From NCBI GenBank assembly GCA_020846745.1, contig JADLDI010000005.1, positions 1 through 64,000 of the forward strand: a DNA stretch of 64,000 bases, read 5' to 3'. The notes beneath the pieces are model-generated. The model was not told where the DNA came from. It made no database searches and was given only the letters and a program-made list of their open reading frames with translations. The stretch is from Bryobacterales bacterium. GTDB lineage: Bacteria > Acidobacteriota > Terriglobia > Bryobacterales > Bryobacteraceae. The position numbers and the translations under genes are program-made. Positions 48,549 through 57,160 of this stretch are shown here, piece by piece; within the stretch, counting starts at the first letter, position 1; the number at the start of each line of letters is the position of its first letter.

Positions 48549-49322
48549 ATGGGCCTTCTTCTTCGCAATCTCTTCATCTCGTTTCCGGGCATCCTGGCGG
48601 TAACGGTCGTCACCGGTACAGCCTCGCTGATCGCGTCGCTATTCGCCAAAACCGGGCGCACTCAGCACCGCTGTTCGCGCTTGTGGGCAAAGGGCTTACT
48701 GGCCGTCAGCGGCGTCAAGTTAAAGGTGGAACGGGCGGATCACATTCCACCCGGCGGCATCTTCGTCTTTGTCGCCAATCATCGGACCTACCTCGACGCG
48801 GCCATCATGCTGGCCGCCCTCGACACCCAGTTCCGCTTCTTCGCCAAGTCCAGCGTCTTCTGGTGGCCTATCATCGGCTTCCACCTGCGCCGCTCCGGCC
48901 ACATGCCGGTCCACTACACCAATCCCCAGAAGTCGTTGAAAAGCATGAGCGCCGCCGCCCGCTTGATCCAGCAGCGCAACGTTTCAGTCCTGGTATTCCC
49001 CGAAGCCGAACGCACCGAAGGCATTCTGCAGCCCTTCAAAGACGGCGCGGCTTATGTCGCCATTAAAGCAGGCGTTCCCGTCCTCCCCATCGGATTAATT
49101 GGCAATCGCGAGGTGATGCCCGTAGGGGCCGCGCTCATCCGCCCGGGAACGGTCCATATCAAAGTCGGGCACCCCATCCCCACCCTCGACCTTACGCTTC
49201 GCGATCGCACCCGCCTCACGCAAACGATGTGGGTTCGCATAGCCGACCTCATTGGTTGGCCCGTCCCGGAAGACGTAAGGGAATCCGTTGAAGCCGCTCC
49301 AGTCGGAGTCACAGGCTCGTAA
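48549..49322 (+). CDS. 1-acyl-sn-glycerol-3-phosphate acyltransferase (PlsC family)
   Basis: 257 residues from ATG 48549 (TTG 48540 is in frame). N-terminal membrane helix (FISFPGILAVTVVTGTASLIASLF), catalytic H-x4-D in VANHRTYLDAAIM, the second block RRSGHMPVHY, and VFPEAERTEG plus GVPVLPIGLIGN. Transfers acyl chains from acyl-CoA or ACP to lysophosphatidate-type acceptors at the inner membrane. Divergent from the FAR-like gene. Stop is followed by a short direct repeat (ggctcgtaa twice). Confidence 0.88.
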   Translation: MGLLLRNLFISFPGILAVTVVTGTASLIASLFAKTGRTQHRCSRLWAKGLLAVSGVKLKVERADHIPPGGIFVFVANHRTYLDAAIMLAALDTQFRFFAKSSVFWWPIIGFHLRRSGHMPVHYTNPQKSLKSMSAAARLIQQRNVSVLVFPEAERTEGILQPFKDGAAYVAIKAGVPVLPIGLIGNREVMPVGAALIRPGTVHIKVGHPIPTLDLTLRDRTRLTQTMWVRIADLIGWPVPEDVRESVEAAPVGVTGS

Positions 49323-49410
49323 GGCTCGTAAGGGGAGTTGACGCGCCCCTCCCCAGACAGATATAACTAGCAACTCTGAACCTTTCGTGCCCCGAGGAGA
49401 AGCGAATTCC

Positions 49411-50376
49411 ATGAAGACTTTTACTTTTGCGGCTGCCATCGCCGCAGTGGGCCTTGCCGCTTACGTGCTGTCGACCGGCGCGCAAGCGCAGTCGTCTACG
49501 TACAAGCCGAAGCGGATCAACAAGGCGATCGAACTGTTACAGTCCGGCCAGCCGATCTACTACACCGGCGGCCACGGAGGCTACGAGGAGGGCAAGAAAC
49601 TCGCGCAGACCTGGGCGGACTACATCAATTACGAAATGGAACACGGCTCGCTCGACTTCACGGCCCTGCGTGAATTCATGCGGGGCCTCGTCGATGGCGG
49701 TCCGACCAAATCCGGCCATCGCACGCCCGCTGTGATTGTCACACTGCCTGTGCTTGGCATCAGCCGCGAACACATGCACGCAAACTTCTGGGTGGTGCAG
49801 CAGGCGCTGCTTTCGGGCGCTCACGGAATTCTGCTGTGTCATGCGCGCGACCCGGAGGCAATCCGCGAGTTTGTCCGCGCCTGTCGCTATCCTAACGCCA
49901 AACCTGTCGTGCCCACGCTCGGGGAAGGCCTGCTCGGAAACGGCTCGCAAGGCAACGCCTCAAAGATCTGGGGCATCTCGCCGGCCGAGTATATGAAGAA
50001 GGCCGATCCGTGGCCCCTCAACCCCGAGGGCGAATTTCTGCTGGGCTTGAAGATCGAAGATAAGTACGCCCTGGCCAACGCTGAAAAGGTCGCGGCTGTT
50101 CCGGGCATCGCGTTCGCCGAGTGGGGTCCTGGCGACATGGGAATTTCCTTGAACCTGCCCGATGGTCACGGCGCCAACGAAACGTTGCACCCGCAAATGC
50201 GCGACGCCCGCGCTCGAGTGCTGGCCGCTTGCAAGAAGAACAAGCTTGCGTTCCTGAACACCGTGCGGCCCAATGATGTCGACAAGATGATTGAAGAAGG
50301 TGTCCGCATCGGCGCGGGCGGCCAGGAGGCGGCTGAAAAAGGCCGCCGCTATACCAAACGGCAGATGCCCTGGTAA
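49411..50376 (+). CDS. exported HpcH/HpaI aldolase/citrate-lyase family protein
   Basis: 321 residues from ATG 49411, with GAGGAG at 49394-49399 (11-base spacer). Sec leader FAAAIAAVGLAAYVLSTGAQA, then an HpcH/HpaI TIM barrel: TLPVLGISREHMHANFWVVQ, ALLSGAHGILLCHARDPEAI, and IAFAEWGPGDMGISLNLPDG. The family cleaves 2-keto-3-deoxy acids with a divalent metal, normally in the cytoplasm. A secretion signal on this fold is unusual and may mean an altered function. Four bases separate it from the metalloprotease start. Confidence 0.8.
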   Translation: MKTFTFAAAIAAVGLAAYVLSTGAQAQSSTYKPKRINKAIELLQSGQPIYYTGGHGGYEEGKKLAQTWADYINYEMEHGSLDFTALREFMRGLVDGGPTKSGHRTPAVIVTLPVLGISREHMHANFWVVQQALLSGAHGILLCHARDPEAIREFVRACRYPNAKPVVPTLGEGLLGNGSQGNASKIWGISPAEYMKKADPWPLNPEGEFLLGLKIEDKYALANAEKVAAVPGIAFAEWGPGDMGISLNLPDGHGANETLHPQMRDARARVLAACKKNKLAFLNTVRPNDVDKMIEEGVRIGAGGQEAAEKGRRYTKRQMPW

Positions 50377-50380
50377 TCCC

Positions 50381-51274
50381 ATGAACCCAACCAACAGTGC
50401 TTTCCCCACCCACCGCACTTGCGGCACGGCTGAAGTTCACGCCCGCCTGCTCGAAAGGCGCCGCTATCAGCAGCACCGTATCGATATTGAGTTGTTCACC
50501 TCCCGGTTTCAGCTATTCGGCGGTCCGGCGCAGCGGACCGGGATTACGACGATTCCAACAGTCGTTCACGTCATTTACCAGGACGGTTCGGCCAACATTT
50601 CAGACGCGCAAATTCAGTCGCAGATAGATGTCCTCAACCGCGACTTTCGCGGTACCAATCCGGATGTGTCCAAGGTCCCGGAAGTTTGGAAAGGGCTGGT
50701 GGGCGATACGCGGGTACAGTTCAAACTGGATAGTGTCACGCGCACAAAGACCACGGTTGCTTCCTTTTCGACCGACGATGAGATGAAGGCAACTGCCACG
50801 GGCGGCCACGATCCGTTGCCGGCGGACCGTTACCTCAACATCTGGACTTGCGAGCTATCCGGCGGGTTGCTCGGGTACGCGCAGTTTCCGGGCGGTCCGC
50901 CGGAAACCGACGGCGTCGTGATCTGGCATAAGGCCTTCGGCACGGCCGGCACCGCTACTGCGCCCTTTAATCTGGGCCGCACCGCGACTCATGAGGTGGG
51001 CCACTGGCTCAACCTGTATCACATTTGGGGCGACCGGCTGGATTGCCAGGGCACCGATGAGGTGTCCGATACCCCGGGCCAGCAGGCGCCGAACTACGGC
51101 AAACCGGCGTTTCCGCATGTGTCGTGCACTAACGCGCCCAACGGCGACATGTTCATGAACTACATGGACTATGTCGACGACGACGCCATGTGCATGTTTA
51201 CCCTTGGACAAGTAGCGCGTATGCAGGCCGCTTTGGATGGCCCACGCGCATTGATCGGCCGCGCCGCAACATGA
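50381..51274 (+). CDS. pappalysin-like M43 zinc metalloprotease
   Basis: 297 residues from ATG 50381. Catalytic zinc site HEVGHWLNLYH at His204-His214 (HExxHxxNxxH, an M43 variant with Asn where most metzincins have Gly), followed by IWGD and the Met-turn region MNYMDYVDDDAMCMFT. Paired cysteines (LDCQGTDE, VSCTNAP) suit an extracytoplasmic enzyme, yet no signal peptide is evident at the N-terminus (MNPTNSAFPTHRTCG). The stop codon overlaps the start of the next small gene (ATGA), implying coupled translation. Confidence 0.88.
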   Translation: MNPTNSAFPTHRTCGTAEVHARLLERRRYQQHRIDIELFTSRFQLFGGPAQRTGITTIPTVVHVIYQDGSANISDAQIQSQIDVLNRDFRGTNPDVSKVPEVWKGLVGDTRVQFKLDSVTRTKTTVASFSTDDEMKATATGGHDPLPADRYLNIWTCELSGGLLGYAQFPGGPPETDGVVIWHKAFGTAGTATAPFNLGRTATHEVGHWLNLYHIWGDRLDCQGTDEVSDTPGQQAPNYGKPAFPHVSCTNAPNGDMFMNYMDYVDDDAMCMFTLGQVARMQAALDGPRALIGRAAT

Positions 51275-51567
51275 CGTACCTTTTCGGCCGCTGGCTCCAC
51301 TCGCACGAAGAGGACACACCGGAGGCGACCGTCTACCGGCGCGACTCGTTTCCATTCCCGCCGTCACGCGGGCGCCACGGTTTTGAATTGCGGGATGACG
51401 GTTCGCTGGTGGACCTCGGCCCTGGCGCCGCCGACCGGCCCGGGCATAGTGCGGGCGCCTGGGAACAGCCGGAGCCCGGCCAACTCAAGCTGTGCGGCGG
51501 GTTTGGCGAGCGTTGCCTGCAGATCATTGCGCTCAGCGAAGACAAACTGACAGTAAGTAAAGGCTGA
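51271..51567 (+). CDS. small beta-rich protein coupled to the M43 protease
   Basis: 98 residues, start overlapping the protease stop. No leader and no membrane segment. Strand-rich with Gly/Pro turns (GRHGFELRDDGSLVDLGPG, HSAGAWEQPEPGQLKLCGGF, CLQIIALSEDKLTVSKG). The pattern FELRDDGS ... GPGAADRP ... GAWE is of the small lipocalin-like beta-barrel type seen in scattered bacterial hypotheticals, but no named family is claimed. Because of the coupling it may bind the protease or act as a cognate inhibitor or prodomain in trans. That is inference. Confidence 0.65.
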   Translation: MTYLFGRWLHSHEEDTPEATVYRRDSFPFPPSRGRHGFELRDDGSLVDLGPGAADRPGHSAGAWEQPEPGQLKLCGGFGERCLQIIALSEDKLTVSKG

Positions 51568-51577
51568 CAACGAAGAT

Positions 51578-52576
51578 ATGGCTTCTCCCGAACGTTTCTT
51601 CCAGGCTGTCTGGGCCAACCATTTGACCGCGGCGGTGAAGGCTGCCATCGAATTGGACGTCTTCACGGCCATCGCCGAAGGGCTTCATACACCGGAGGCC
51701 ATTGGCGCGCGTACGGAAGCGTCGCCCCGCGGCATCCGCATCCTTTGCGATTACCTGACGGTGGCGCAGTTTCTTCAGAAGACTCCAGATGGCTATGTGC
51801 TCGACCCGGAGTCCGCGCCGTTCCTCGACCGGCGCTCGCCTGCCTACATGGGCGGCACGTTGCAGTTCCTGCTTAGCCCCACCATGGCGGCGGCCGTCGA
51901 GAATATGACGGCATCGGTTCGCCATGGCGGCACGGTCATCAGCGAACACGGCACCATGGATCCGGATCATCCCGTATGGCAGGACTTCGCGCGGGCAATG
52001 GTGCCGATGATGGCGCTGCCGGCCGAATTCATCGCCAAAACGACGCTTGCCGGCAGCCAGGAGCCGATGCGCATTCTCGACCTCGCGGCTGGGCACGGGT
52101 TGTTCGGTATCGCGTTCGCGCGCCAGAATCCGCAAGCCGAGGTCACGGCGGTCGACTGGCGGGCTGTGCTCGACGTCGCGCGCGAACATGCACAGGCGGC
52201 CGGTGTGATCGACCGGTATCAATTGATGCCGGGCAGCGCCTTCGACATTGAATTCGGACACGGCTTCGACGTCGTGCTGATCACCAATTTCCTGCATCAC
52301 TTCAACGCCGCCACCTGCGAGACGCTGATTCGCAAGGTGTACGCGGCGCTGAAGCCCGGCGGACGCGCCGTGACGCTCGAGTTCATCCCGAATGAAGACC
52401 GGATCTCACCGCCGGGGCCGGCGACGTTTGCGCTCGCCATGCTTGCCTCCACCAATGAAGGCGACGCTTATACGTTTGCCGAACTCGACCGGATGTTCCG
52501 GAACGCCGGATTCGAACGGAGCGAGATGCTCGACGTACCCGCTTCGCCTGGCCGGATCGTCACTTCTTACAAGTGA
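51578..52576 (+). CDS. O-methyltransferase-like SAM enzyme with dimerisation domain
   Basis: 332 residues. N-terminal winged-helix dimerisation region (AVKAAIELDVFTAIAEGLHTP, then RGIRILCDYLTVAQFLQKT), catalytic domain with motif I ILDLAAGHGLFGIAFA, VTAVDWRAVLDVAREHA, and FDVVLITNFLHHFNAATCE, then ALKPGGRAVTLEFIPNED. This is the small-molecule O-methyltransferase (COMT/hydroxyneurosporene) layout. Ten bp after the small protein gene. Substrate unknown. Confidence 0.82.
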   Translation: MASPERFFQAVWANHLTAAVKAAIELDVFTAIAEGLHTPEAIGARTEASPRGIRILCDYLTVAQFLQKTPDGYVLDPESAPFLDRRSPAYMGGTLQFLLSPTMAAAVENMTASVRHGGTVISEHGTMDPDHPVWQDFARAMVPMMALPAEFIAKTTLAGSQEPMRILDLAAGHGLFGIAFARQNPQAEVTAVDWRAVLDVAREHAQAAGVIDRYQLMPGSAFDIEFGHGFDVVLITNFLHHFNAATCETLIRKVYAALKPGGRAVTLEFIPNEDRISPPGPATFALAMLASTNEGDAYTFAELDRMFRNAGFERSEMLDVPASPGRIVTSYK

Positions 52577-52614
52577 TCCCGGGGCCGCTTAACCCGCTAT
52601 CATAGTTTGGTTCC

Positions 52615-53793
52615 ATGTCTACATCGTTGTGCCCCGGGTCTGCCCAGGAGCTTGCCGAACGTTTGGCCGCCGCTGCCGCGGCGAAGCAGAAGATTGAACT
52701 CCTCGGCGCCGGATCGAAAAAACCGCTGGGCGGAAGGCACGCTGCGCCTGATATCGCGATTTCAACGGCCAAGCTGAATCGCATCCTGGAATATGAGCCG
52801 AACGACCTGACGATTGGTGTGGAAGCCGGCGTCAAATGGGCCGATTTGCAACGCACCCTGGCGGAGCATCAGCAGATGATTCCGCTCGATCCCGCGTGGT
52901 TCGATCAGGCTACGGCCGGCGGTGTGGTGGCCGCGAATACTTGCGGTCCGCGGCGGCGGCTGTATGGTTCCGCACGCGATCACGTGATCGGCATGCATTT
53001 TGTAACGCTCGACGGCAAGACGGTCAAGACCGGCGGCATGGTTGTGAAGAACGTCGCGGGCCTGGATATGGCCAAGCTGATGATCGGCTCATTCGGTACT
53101 TTGGCCGCGATTGTCCGCGTAAACTTCAAGCTGTCGCCGCTTCCGCCCGTTTCACGGACATTCCTGCTTAGCTCCCCGACCCTGGAACGCGCCATCGAGC
53201 AACGCAACGCGATCCTCGCCGGAGTGCTGCAGCCCGCTTCTATCGATTTGTTGAACCCGCAAGCCGCGGCGCGGTTGAGCCTGGCGCGGTTGAGCCTGGA
53301 AGGGCTGAGTCTGGAAGGATGGGTGCTAGCGATGCAGGTGGGCGGCAGCCGCAAGCTGATCGACCGTTATACGCGGGAACTGCCTTCGTCCAAATACGTT
53401 GACGGTCCCGTGGAGACTTCGCTGTGGCGGGCGGTTCGTGAGTTCGTTCCGGCCTTCCTCGCCGAGCATCCTGACGGGGCGGTCGTGCGGGTATCAACGG
53501 TACTGCAAGGTGTGGCATCGGTTGCGGAGCACTGTCCGGTACCGCTGCTGACTCGTGCCGGCAACGGGGTGAGCTATGCGTGCTTCCCCGATTGCCAGGC
53601 CGCGGCGGCGTGGTTGAAGCAAGGCGTCGGGCGCGGGTGGAAAGGCATCATCGAGTCGGTCCCGCCGCTGGCGTGCTCTGCCGAGGAGCAGTGGCCGCAG
53701 CCGGGCAACGATCTCGTTGTGATGGGAAAAATCAAGCGCATGCTCGATCCGGAGAATCTGTTGAATGCCGGGAGACTGTATGGCCGTCTCTGA
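52615..53793 (+). CDS. glcE: glycolate oxidase FAD-binding subunit-like
   Basis: 392 residues, slightly longer than GlcE (about 350). FAD_binding_4 domain: ILEYEPNDLTIGVEAGVKWADL, TAGGVVAANTCGPRR, GMVVKNVAGLDMAKLMIGSFG, and C-terminal KRMLDPENLLNAGRLYGRL. With GlcD and GlcF it oxidises glycolate or lactate to the keto acid. An imperfect pentapeptide repeat (LSLAR/LSLEG/LSLEG) sits at about residues 219-233. It overlaps glcF. glcD is not in the window. Confidence 0.85.
   Translation: MSTSLCPGSAQELAERLAAAAAAKQKIELLGAGSKKPLGGRHAAPDIAISTAKLNRILEYEPNDLTIGVEAGVKWADLQRTLAEHQQMIPLDPAWFDQATAGGVVAANTCGPRRRLYGSARDHVIGMHFVTLDGKTVKTGGMVVKNVAGLDMAKLMIGSFGTLAAIVRVNFKLSPLPPVSRTFLLSSPTLERAIEQRNAILAGVLQPASIDLLNPQAAARLSLARLSLEGLSLEGWVLAMQVGGSRKLIDRYTRELPSSKYVDGPVETSLWRAVREFVPAFLAEHPDGAVVRVSTVLQGVASVAEHCPVPLLTRAGNGVSYACFPDCQAAAAWLKQGVGRGWKGIIESVPPLACSAEEQWPQPGNDLVVMGKIKRMLDPENLLNAGRLYGRL
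53269..53313. repeat. three 15-bp in-frame tandem units within glcE
   Basis: Two identical units gcgcggttgagcctg at 53269-53283 and 53284-53298, then the variant gaagggctgagtctg at 53299-53313. Because the period is a multiple of three the reading frame is kept, adding Leu-Ser-Leu pentapeptides to the protein. Confidence 0.85.
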
Positions 53794-55075
53794 CTTTGTC
53801 GTTCTCGACAAGCCGCAACAGCGCGACCTCGACCGTTGCGTCCACTGTGGCCTCTGCCTGAACGCCTGCCCCACCTATCGCGAACTGGGCGTCGAAATGG
53901 ACTCGCCACGCGGGCGTGTGTACCAGATGAATCAGGTCGCTAACGGCTTGGCCCAGATCAGTGAATCCTATATCCAACACCTGGAACTGTGCCTGGCCTG
54001 CCGCGCCTGCGAAAGCGCCTGCCCATCCGGCGTGCAGTATGGCCGGTTGATCGAGGCGGCTCGCGCCGAGATCGAAACGAAGATCGAGCGCCCCGCTACC
54101 ACGAAGTTCGTTCGCTGGCTGGTGTTTCGCAACCTGCTGCCATCGCGTACGCTGTTGCGGATTGTTGCGGTGTTCCTATGGATGTACCAGTCGCTGGGTG
54201 TTAAGAAACTGGTGCGTGCTTCGGGCATCCTGAAGCTGTTCGGCAAGCTGGGACGGTTGGAAAAGCTCTCGCCCGAGGCGCAGTTGCCCACCTTCTTCAG
54301 CCAATACGGGAAAGTTTTTCCAGCCGAAGGCCAACGGCGTTATCGTGTGGCGCTGTTGGGCGGTTGCATCGCGAACATCTCGTTCGCGCGGTTGAATGAG
54401 GCGACGGTCCGCGTGCTGCAGAAGAACGGCTGCGAGGTGGTGGTGCCGGATGAGCAGACCTGCTGCGGGGCGCTGCATGTGCATCAGGGGTTGCGGGACG
54501 ACGCCCGGCGGTTGGCGCGCCGGAACATCGATGCCCTGGTCAACGGCGGGTTCGATGCCATTATTACCAATGCCGCGGGTTGCGGGTCGACATTGAAGGA
54601 GTACCACGACCTGTTCGAGTCCGACCCGCGGTACGAGGTTGCCTCAAAGGAGTTCTCCCACCTCGTGAAGGACGTGAATGAGTTCCTGGCGTCGATCGAG
54701 TTGAACCCGCGGATGGGATCGATGCCGATCACGGTGACTTATCAGGACTCGTGCCATTTAGCACACGGCCAGAAGATCCGCGCGCAACCGCGCAAGTTAC
54801 TCCGCTCCGTTCCTGGACTTACTTTCAAGGAGTTACCTGGATCGGACCTTTGCTGCGGCTCGGCCGGTATCTATAACGTTGTCCAGAACGATATGGCCAT
54901 GGCGGTGCTCGAGAAGAAAATGGAGAACGTCAATCGCACCGGGGCCGACGTTATCGTAACGGCCAACCCCGGGTGCATGATCCAGCTACAAGCTGGCACG
55001 TGCATGCACGGTAAAGGGCAACCGGTGAAGCACGTCGTAGAGATTCTGGACGAGGCTTACGGCAAGGCGAACTGA
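53780..55075 (+). CDS. glcF: glycolate oxidase iron-sulfur subunit
   Basis: 431 residues from ATG 53780, chosen over 53765 because GGGAG lies at 53770-53774 with a 5-base spacer. Two [4Fe-4S] sites: RCVHCGLCLNACPTYRELG and LCLACRACESACPSGVQYG. Two CCG cysteine-rich domains, marked by QTCCGALHVHQGL and LCCGSAGIYN, carry the Cys-Cys-Gly heterodisulfide-type motifs. It passes electrons from GlcD/GlcE to the quinone pool. Its start lies inside the last codons of glcE. Confidence 0.92.
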   Translation: MAVSDFVVLDKPQQRDLDRCVHCGLCLNACPTYRELGVEMDSPRGRVYQMNQVANGLAQISESYIQHLELCLACRACESACPSGVQYGRLIEAARAEIETKIERPATTKFVRWLVFRNLLPSRTLLRIVAVFLWMYQSLGVKKLVRASGILKLFGKLGRLEKLSPEAQLPTFFSQYGKVFPAEGQRRYRVALLGGCIANISFARLNEATVRVLQKNGCEVVVPDEQTCCGALHVHQGLRDDARRLARRNIDALVNGGFDAIITNAAGCGSTLKEYHDLFESDPRYEVASKEFSHLVKDVNEFLASIELNPRMGSMPITVTYQDSCHLAHGQKIRAQPRKLLRSVPGLTFKELPGSDLCCGSAGIYNVVQNDMAMAVLEKKMENVNRTGADVIVTANPGCMIQLQAGTCMHGKGQPVKHVVEILDEAYGKAN

Positions 55076-55107
55076 GGTTGTTATCTTATTGAAGTAGGAT
55101 TCTTTGT

Positions 55108-55380
55108 ATGCCGCGTGGTAACCCATCCTCCCGACTGGCAATCACGGTCGACCCTGACGTTCATAAGGAGATCCTCGCCGCCGCCACCTCTGAGGGCGTG
55201 AGTGTCTCTGCCTGGATGACTGCTGCTGCGAGGCAAGCGTTGCGCGTTCGCGTTGGGTTGGCCGCTATCGCCGAGTGGGAGCAGGAGAATGGAGAGTTCA
55301 CCGAGGAAGAACTAAAGGCAGCACGTGCCCGGGTGCGATCACAACTCCGTGCCTCGCGACGGCTCCGGCGTCCCGCATGA
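55108..55380 (+). CDS. ribbon-helix-helix-type antitoxin
   Basis: 90 residues. Ribbon SSRLAITVDPDVHKEILAAA and helix EGVSVSAWMTAAARQALRV, then an acidic segment (EWEQENGEFTEEELKAAR) and a very basic end (RSQLRASRRLRRPA). Overlaps the PIN gene by 4 bp (ATGA). Likely represses its own promoter and neutralises the toxin. Confidence 0.8.
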   Translation: MPRGNPSSRLAITVDPDVHKEILAAATSEGVSVSAWMTAAARQALRVRVGLAAIAEWEQENGEFTEEELKAARARVRSQLRASRRLRRPA

Positions 55381-55757
55381 ACCGAGTCGTTTACGATGCT
55401 TCAGTTCTTGTGGCAGCGGACAAATATGATCGACTCATCTGGATTGACCACAGGGTCCGTTTGGAGGCGGGCGTAGTCCCACTGGTTCCAGCGCCGGTCG
55501 TAGCGCAGGTCAGCCGGTCGCCCAAACAGGCGCAACTTCGCCGCTTCCTGCAAGGCTGTGAAATTGTCCCCTTTGACGAAAGCCAATCGCACCAAGCCGG
55601 GTGGTTGTTTGGAAGAAGCAAGACCAAGGACGTGGTGGACGCATCAGTGGTAACTCTTGCCATCCGGCACAATGCCGTTATCCTGACGAGCGACACGGAA
55701 GACATCGGCCGGCTGATACGGCCGGCCGGCCACGAGATTGCAGTCGTGGCCGTGTAA
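55377..55757 (+). CDS. PIN-domain protein, VapC-like toxin
   Basis: 126 residues, normal VapC size. PIN acidic residues in VVYDASVLVAAD, then TKDVVDASVVTLAIRHNAVILTSDTEDIGRL, which holds the C-terminal pair. It would act as an RNA-cleaving toxin held off by the preceding RHH protein. The second complete TA-like pair of the window. Confidence 0.83.
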   Translation: MNRVVYDASVLVAADKYDRLIWIDHRVRLEAGVVPLVPAPVVAQVSRSPKQAQLRRFLQGCEIVPFDESQSHQAGWLFGRSKTKDVVDASVVTLAIRHNAVILTSDTEDIGRLIRPAGHEIAVVAV

Positions 55758-55774
55758 GCCTTGATCTCCGCCGG

Positions 55775-57025
55775 CTAAACCCTATCCGGCACCACGTACG
55801 GCGCGCGGTATTGGCGCGTCAGCAGCTTGCTCGCTTCGGGGTCGTTGACGAACTGGCCTTGGGCGGAGTCGAACTTCAGTTCACGGCCCATCCGGTAAGC
55901 GATGTTGCCCAAGTGGCAGAGCGCTGTGGAGAGGTGCGTCTCTTCAATTTCGGCACGCAGGGACTTCTGGTCGCGCGTACGGACGGCGTTGCAGAAGTTG
56001 TCGATATGGTCGAGGTTCTTGGGGAACTCGACAGCGGGCTCGGGCTGCTTGTTGCGGCCCATCGTAATGACGATCTCTTTGTCGCCGTTCACCTTCATGT
56101 GGCCTTTGGTGCCCCAGAAGTCCCAACCCATCGTCTCGCCGGTGTAAAGGCCGCGAAGCTGACCGAGGATCTGCGATCCGTCCTCAAATACCCAGGTAAC
56201 GCTCTGCGTATTCGGTGTCTGCGCCTGGTCTTTGTAGCCGAAGCGTCCGCCCGTCGAGTACACCTTGACAGGCAGCCGTTTCTGCATGCCCCAGCGGCAG
56301 ATATCCACTAAGTGGATGCCGTTGTTTCCTAACTCGCCGTTGCCGAAATCCCAGAACCAGTGCCAGTTATAGTGCACCAGGTTTTCGTGATAAGGCTGCA
56401 TCGGTGCGGGACCCAGCCACAGGTCCCAGTTCAGCCACGCGGGTACGGGCTTCACCTCTTTGAAGCCGATGGAATCGCGGCGGCCGGGGAAGATGAAATT
56501 GCTCTGGTAGATATCGCCGATGACACCCGCGTGCAGCATCTCCATCGCTTTCATATGGATGCCCCAGGAGCGGCGCTGTGTGCCGCCCTGGCAGATGCGC
56601 TTGTGCTTGCGCGCGCACTCCACCAGTTTGGTGCCTTCCCAGTAGTTGTGGGAGACCGGCTTTTCGACATACGCGTCTTTGCCCGCCTGCATGGCCCAGA
56701 TCGCGGTCAGCGTGTGCCAGTGATTCGTCGTCGCAATCGTCACCGCGTCGATTTCTTTGTCGTCGAATACACGCCGCATGTCGGATTCGAGCTTCGGGCG
56801 CTTGTTGGTTTTCTGTGCGACAATGCCCGCCGTCTGTTCCGTCCGGCGGCCGTCGGGGTCGACTAACGCCGCCACTTCTACGTTCGACAGTGGCAGTATC
56901 TCTTTGACGTGCGCCGTGCCCCGCGACCCGACACCAATTACCGCAATGCGGACCCTGTCATTTGCGCCGGCCCAAGCCTGCGCGGCGCCAAATGAAGCGG
57001 ACACCAGAAACGATCGACGTTGCAT
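55775..57025 (-). CDS. Gfo/Idh/MocA family oxidoreductase, exported
   Basis: 416 residues. Twin-arginine-type leader MQRRSFLVSASFGAAQAWA, Rossmann domain RIAVIGVGSRGTAHV, EKP motif YVEKPVSHN, and the C-terminal domain with NWDLWLGPAP and GNNGIHLVDICRWG, features of the secreted Gfo/Idh subfamily common in Planctomycetota and Acidobacteriota. Probably a sugar or cyclitol oxidoreductase. Single gene. Paralogous to 15082-16317. Confidence 0.88.
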   Translation of the reverse strand: MQRRSFLVSASFGAAQAWAGANDRVRIAVIGVGSRGTAHVKEILPLSNVEVAALVDPDGRRTEQTAGIVAQKTNKRPKLESDMRRVFDDKEIDAVTIATTNHWHTLTAIWAMQAGKDAYVEKPVSHNYWEGTKLVECARKHKRICQGGTQRRSWGIHMKAMEMLHAGVIGDIYQSNFIFPGRRDSIGFKEVKPVPAWLNWDLWLGPAPMQPYHENLVHYNWHWFWDFGNGELGNNGIHLVDICRWGMQKRLPVKVYSTGGRFGYKDQAQTPNTQSVTWVFEDGSQILGQLRGLYTGETMGWDFWGTKGHMKVNGDKEIVITMGRNKQPEPAVEFPKNLDHIDNFCNAVRTRDQKSLRAEIEETHLSTALCHLGNIAYRMGRELKFDSAQGQFVNDPEASKLLTRQYRAPYVVPDRV

Positions 57026-57096
57026 TCGTAGATCATACCGCGGTCCCGTTTAACTGCCTTACCGGGCGTGTACAAAAACCCCGCGAATGCGACAAC

Positions 57097-57154
57097 CAGC
57101 ATCCAACCGAGCCGCGACCGCGAGGAAGCGGTGTTCCGGATCCTTGCACACGCC
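57097..57154. repeat. dispersed modular repeat, copy B
   Basis: Reads cagcatccaaccgagccgcg, then accgcgaggaagcggtgttc and cggatccttgcacacgcc. Matches copy A (8384-8441) over about 58 bases with only a few changes. Lies in the 135-bp gap between the propeller-gene stop and the start of the Gfo/Idh gene. Confidence 0.85.
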
Positions 57155-57160
57155 CGACCG

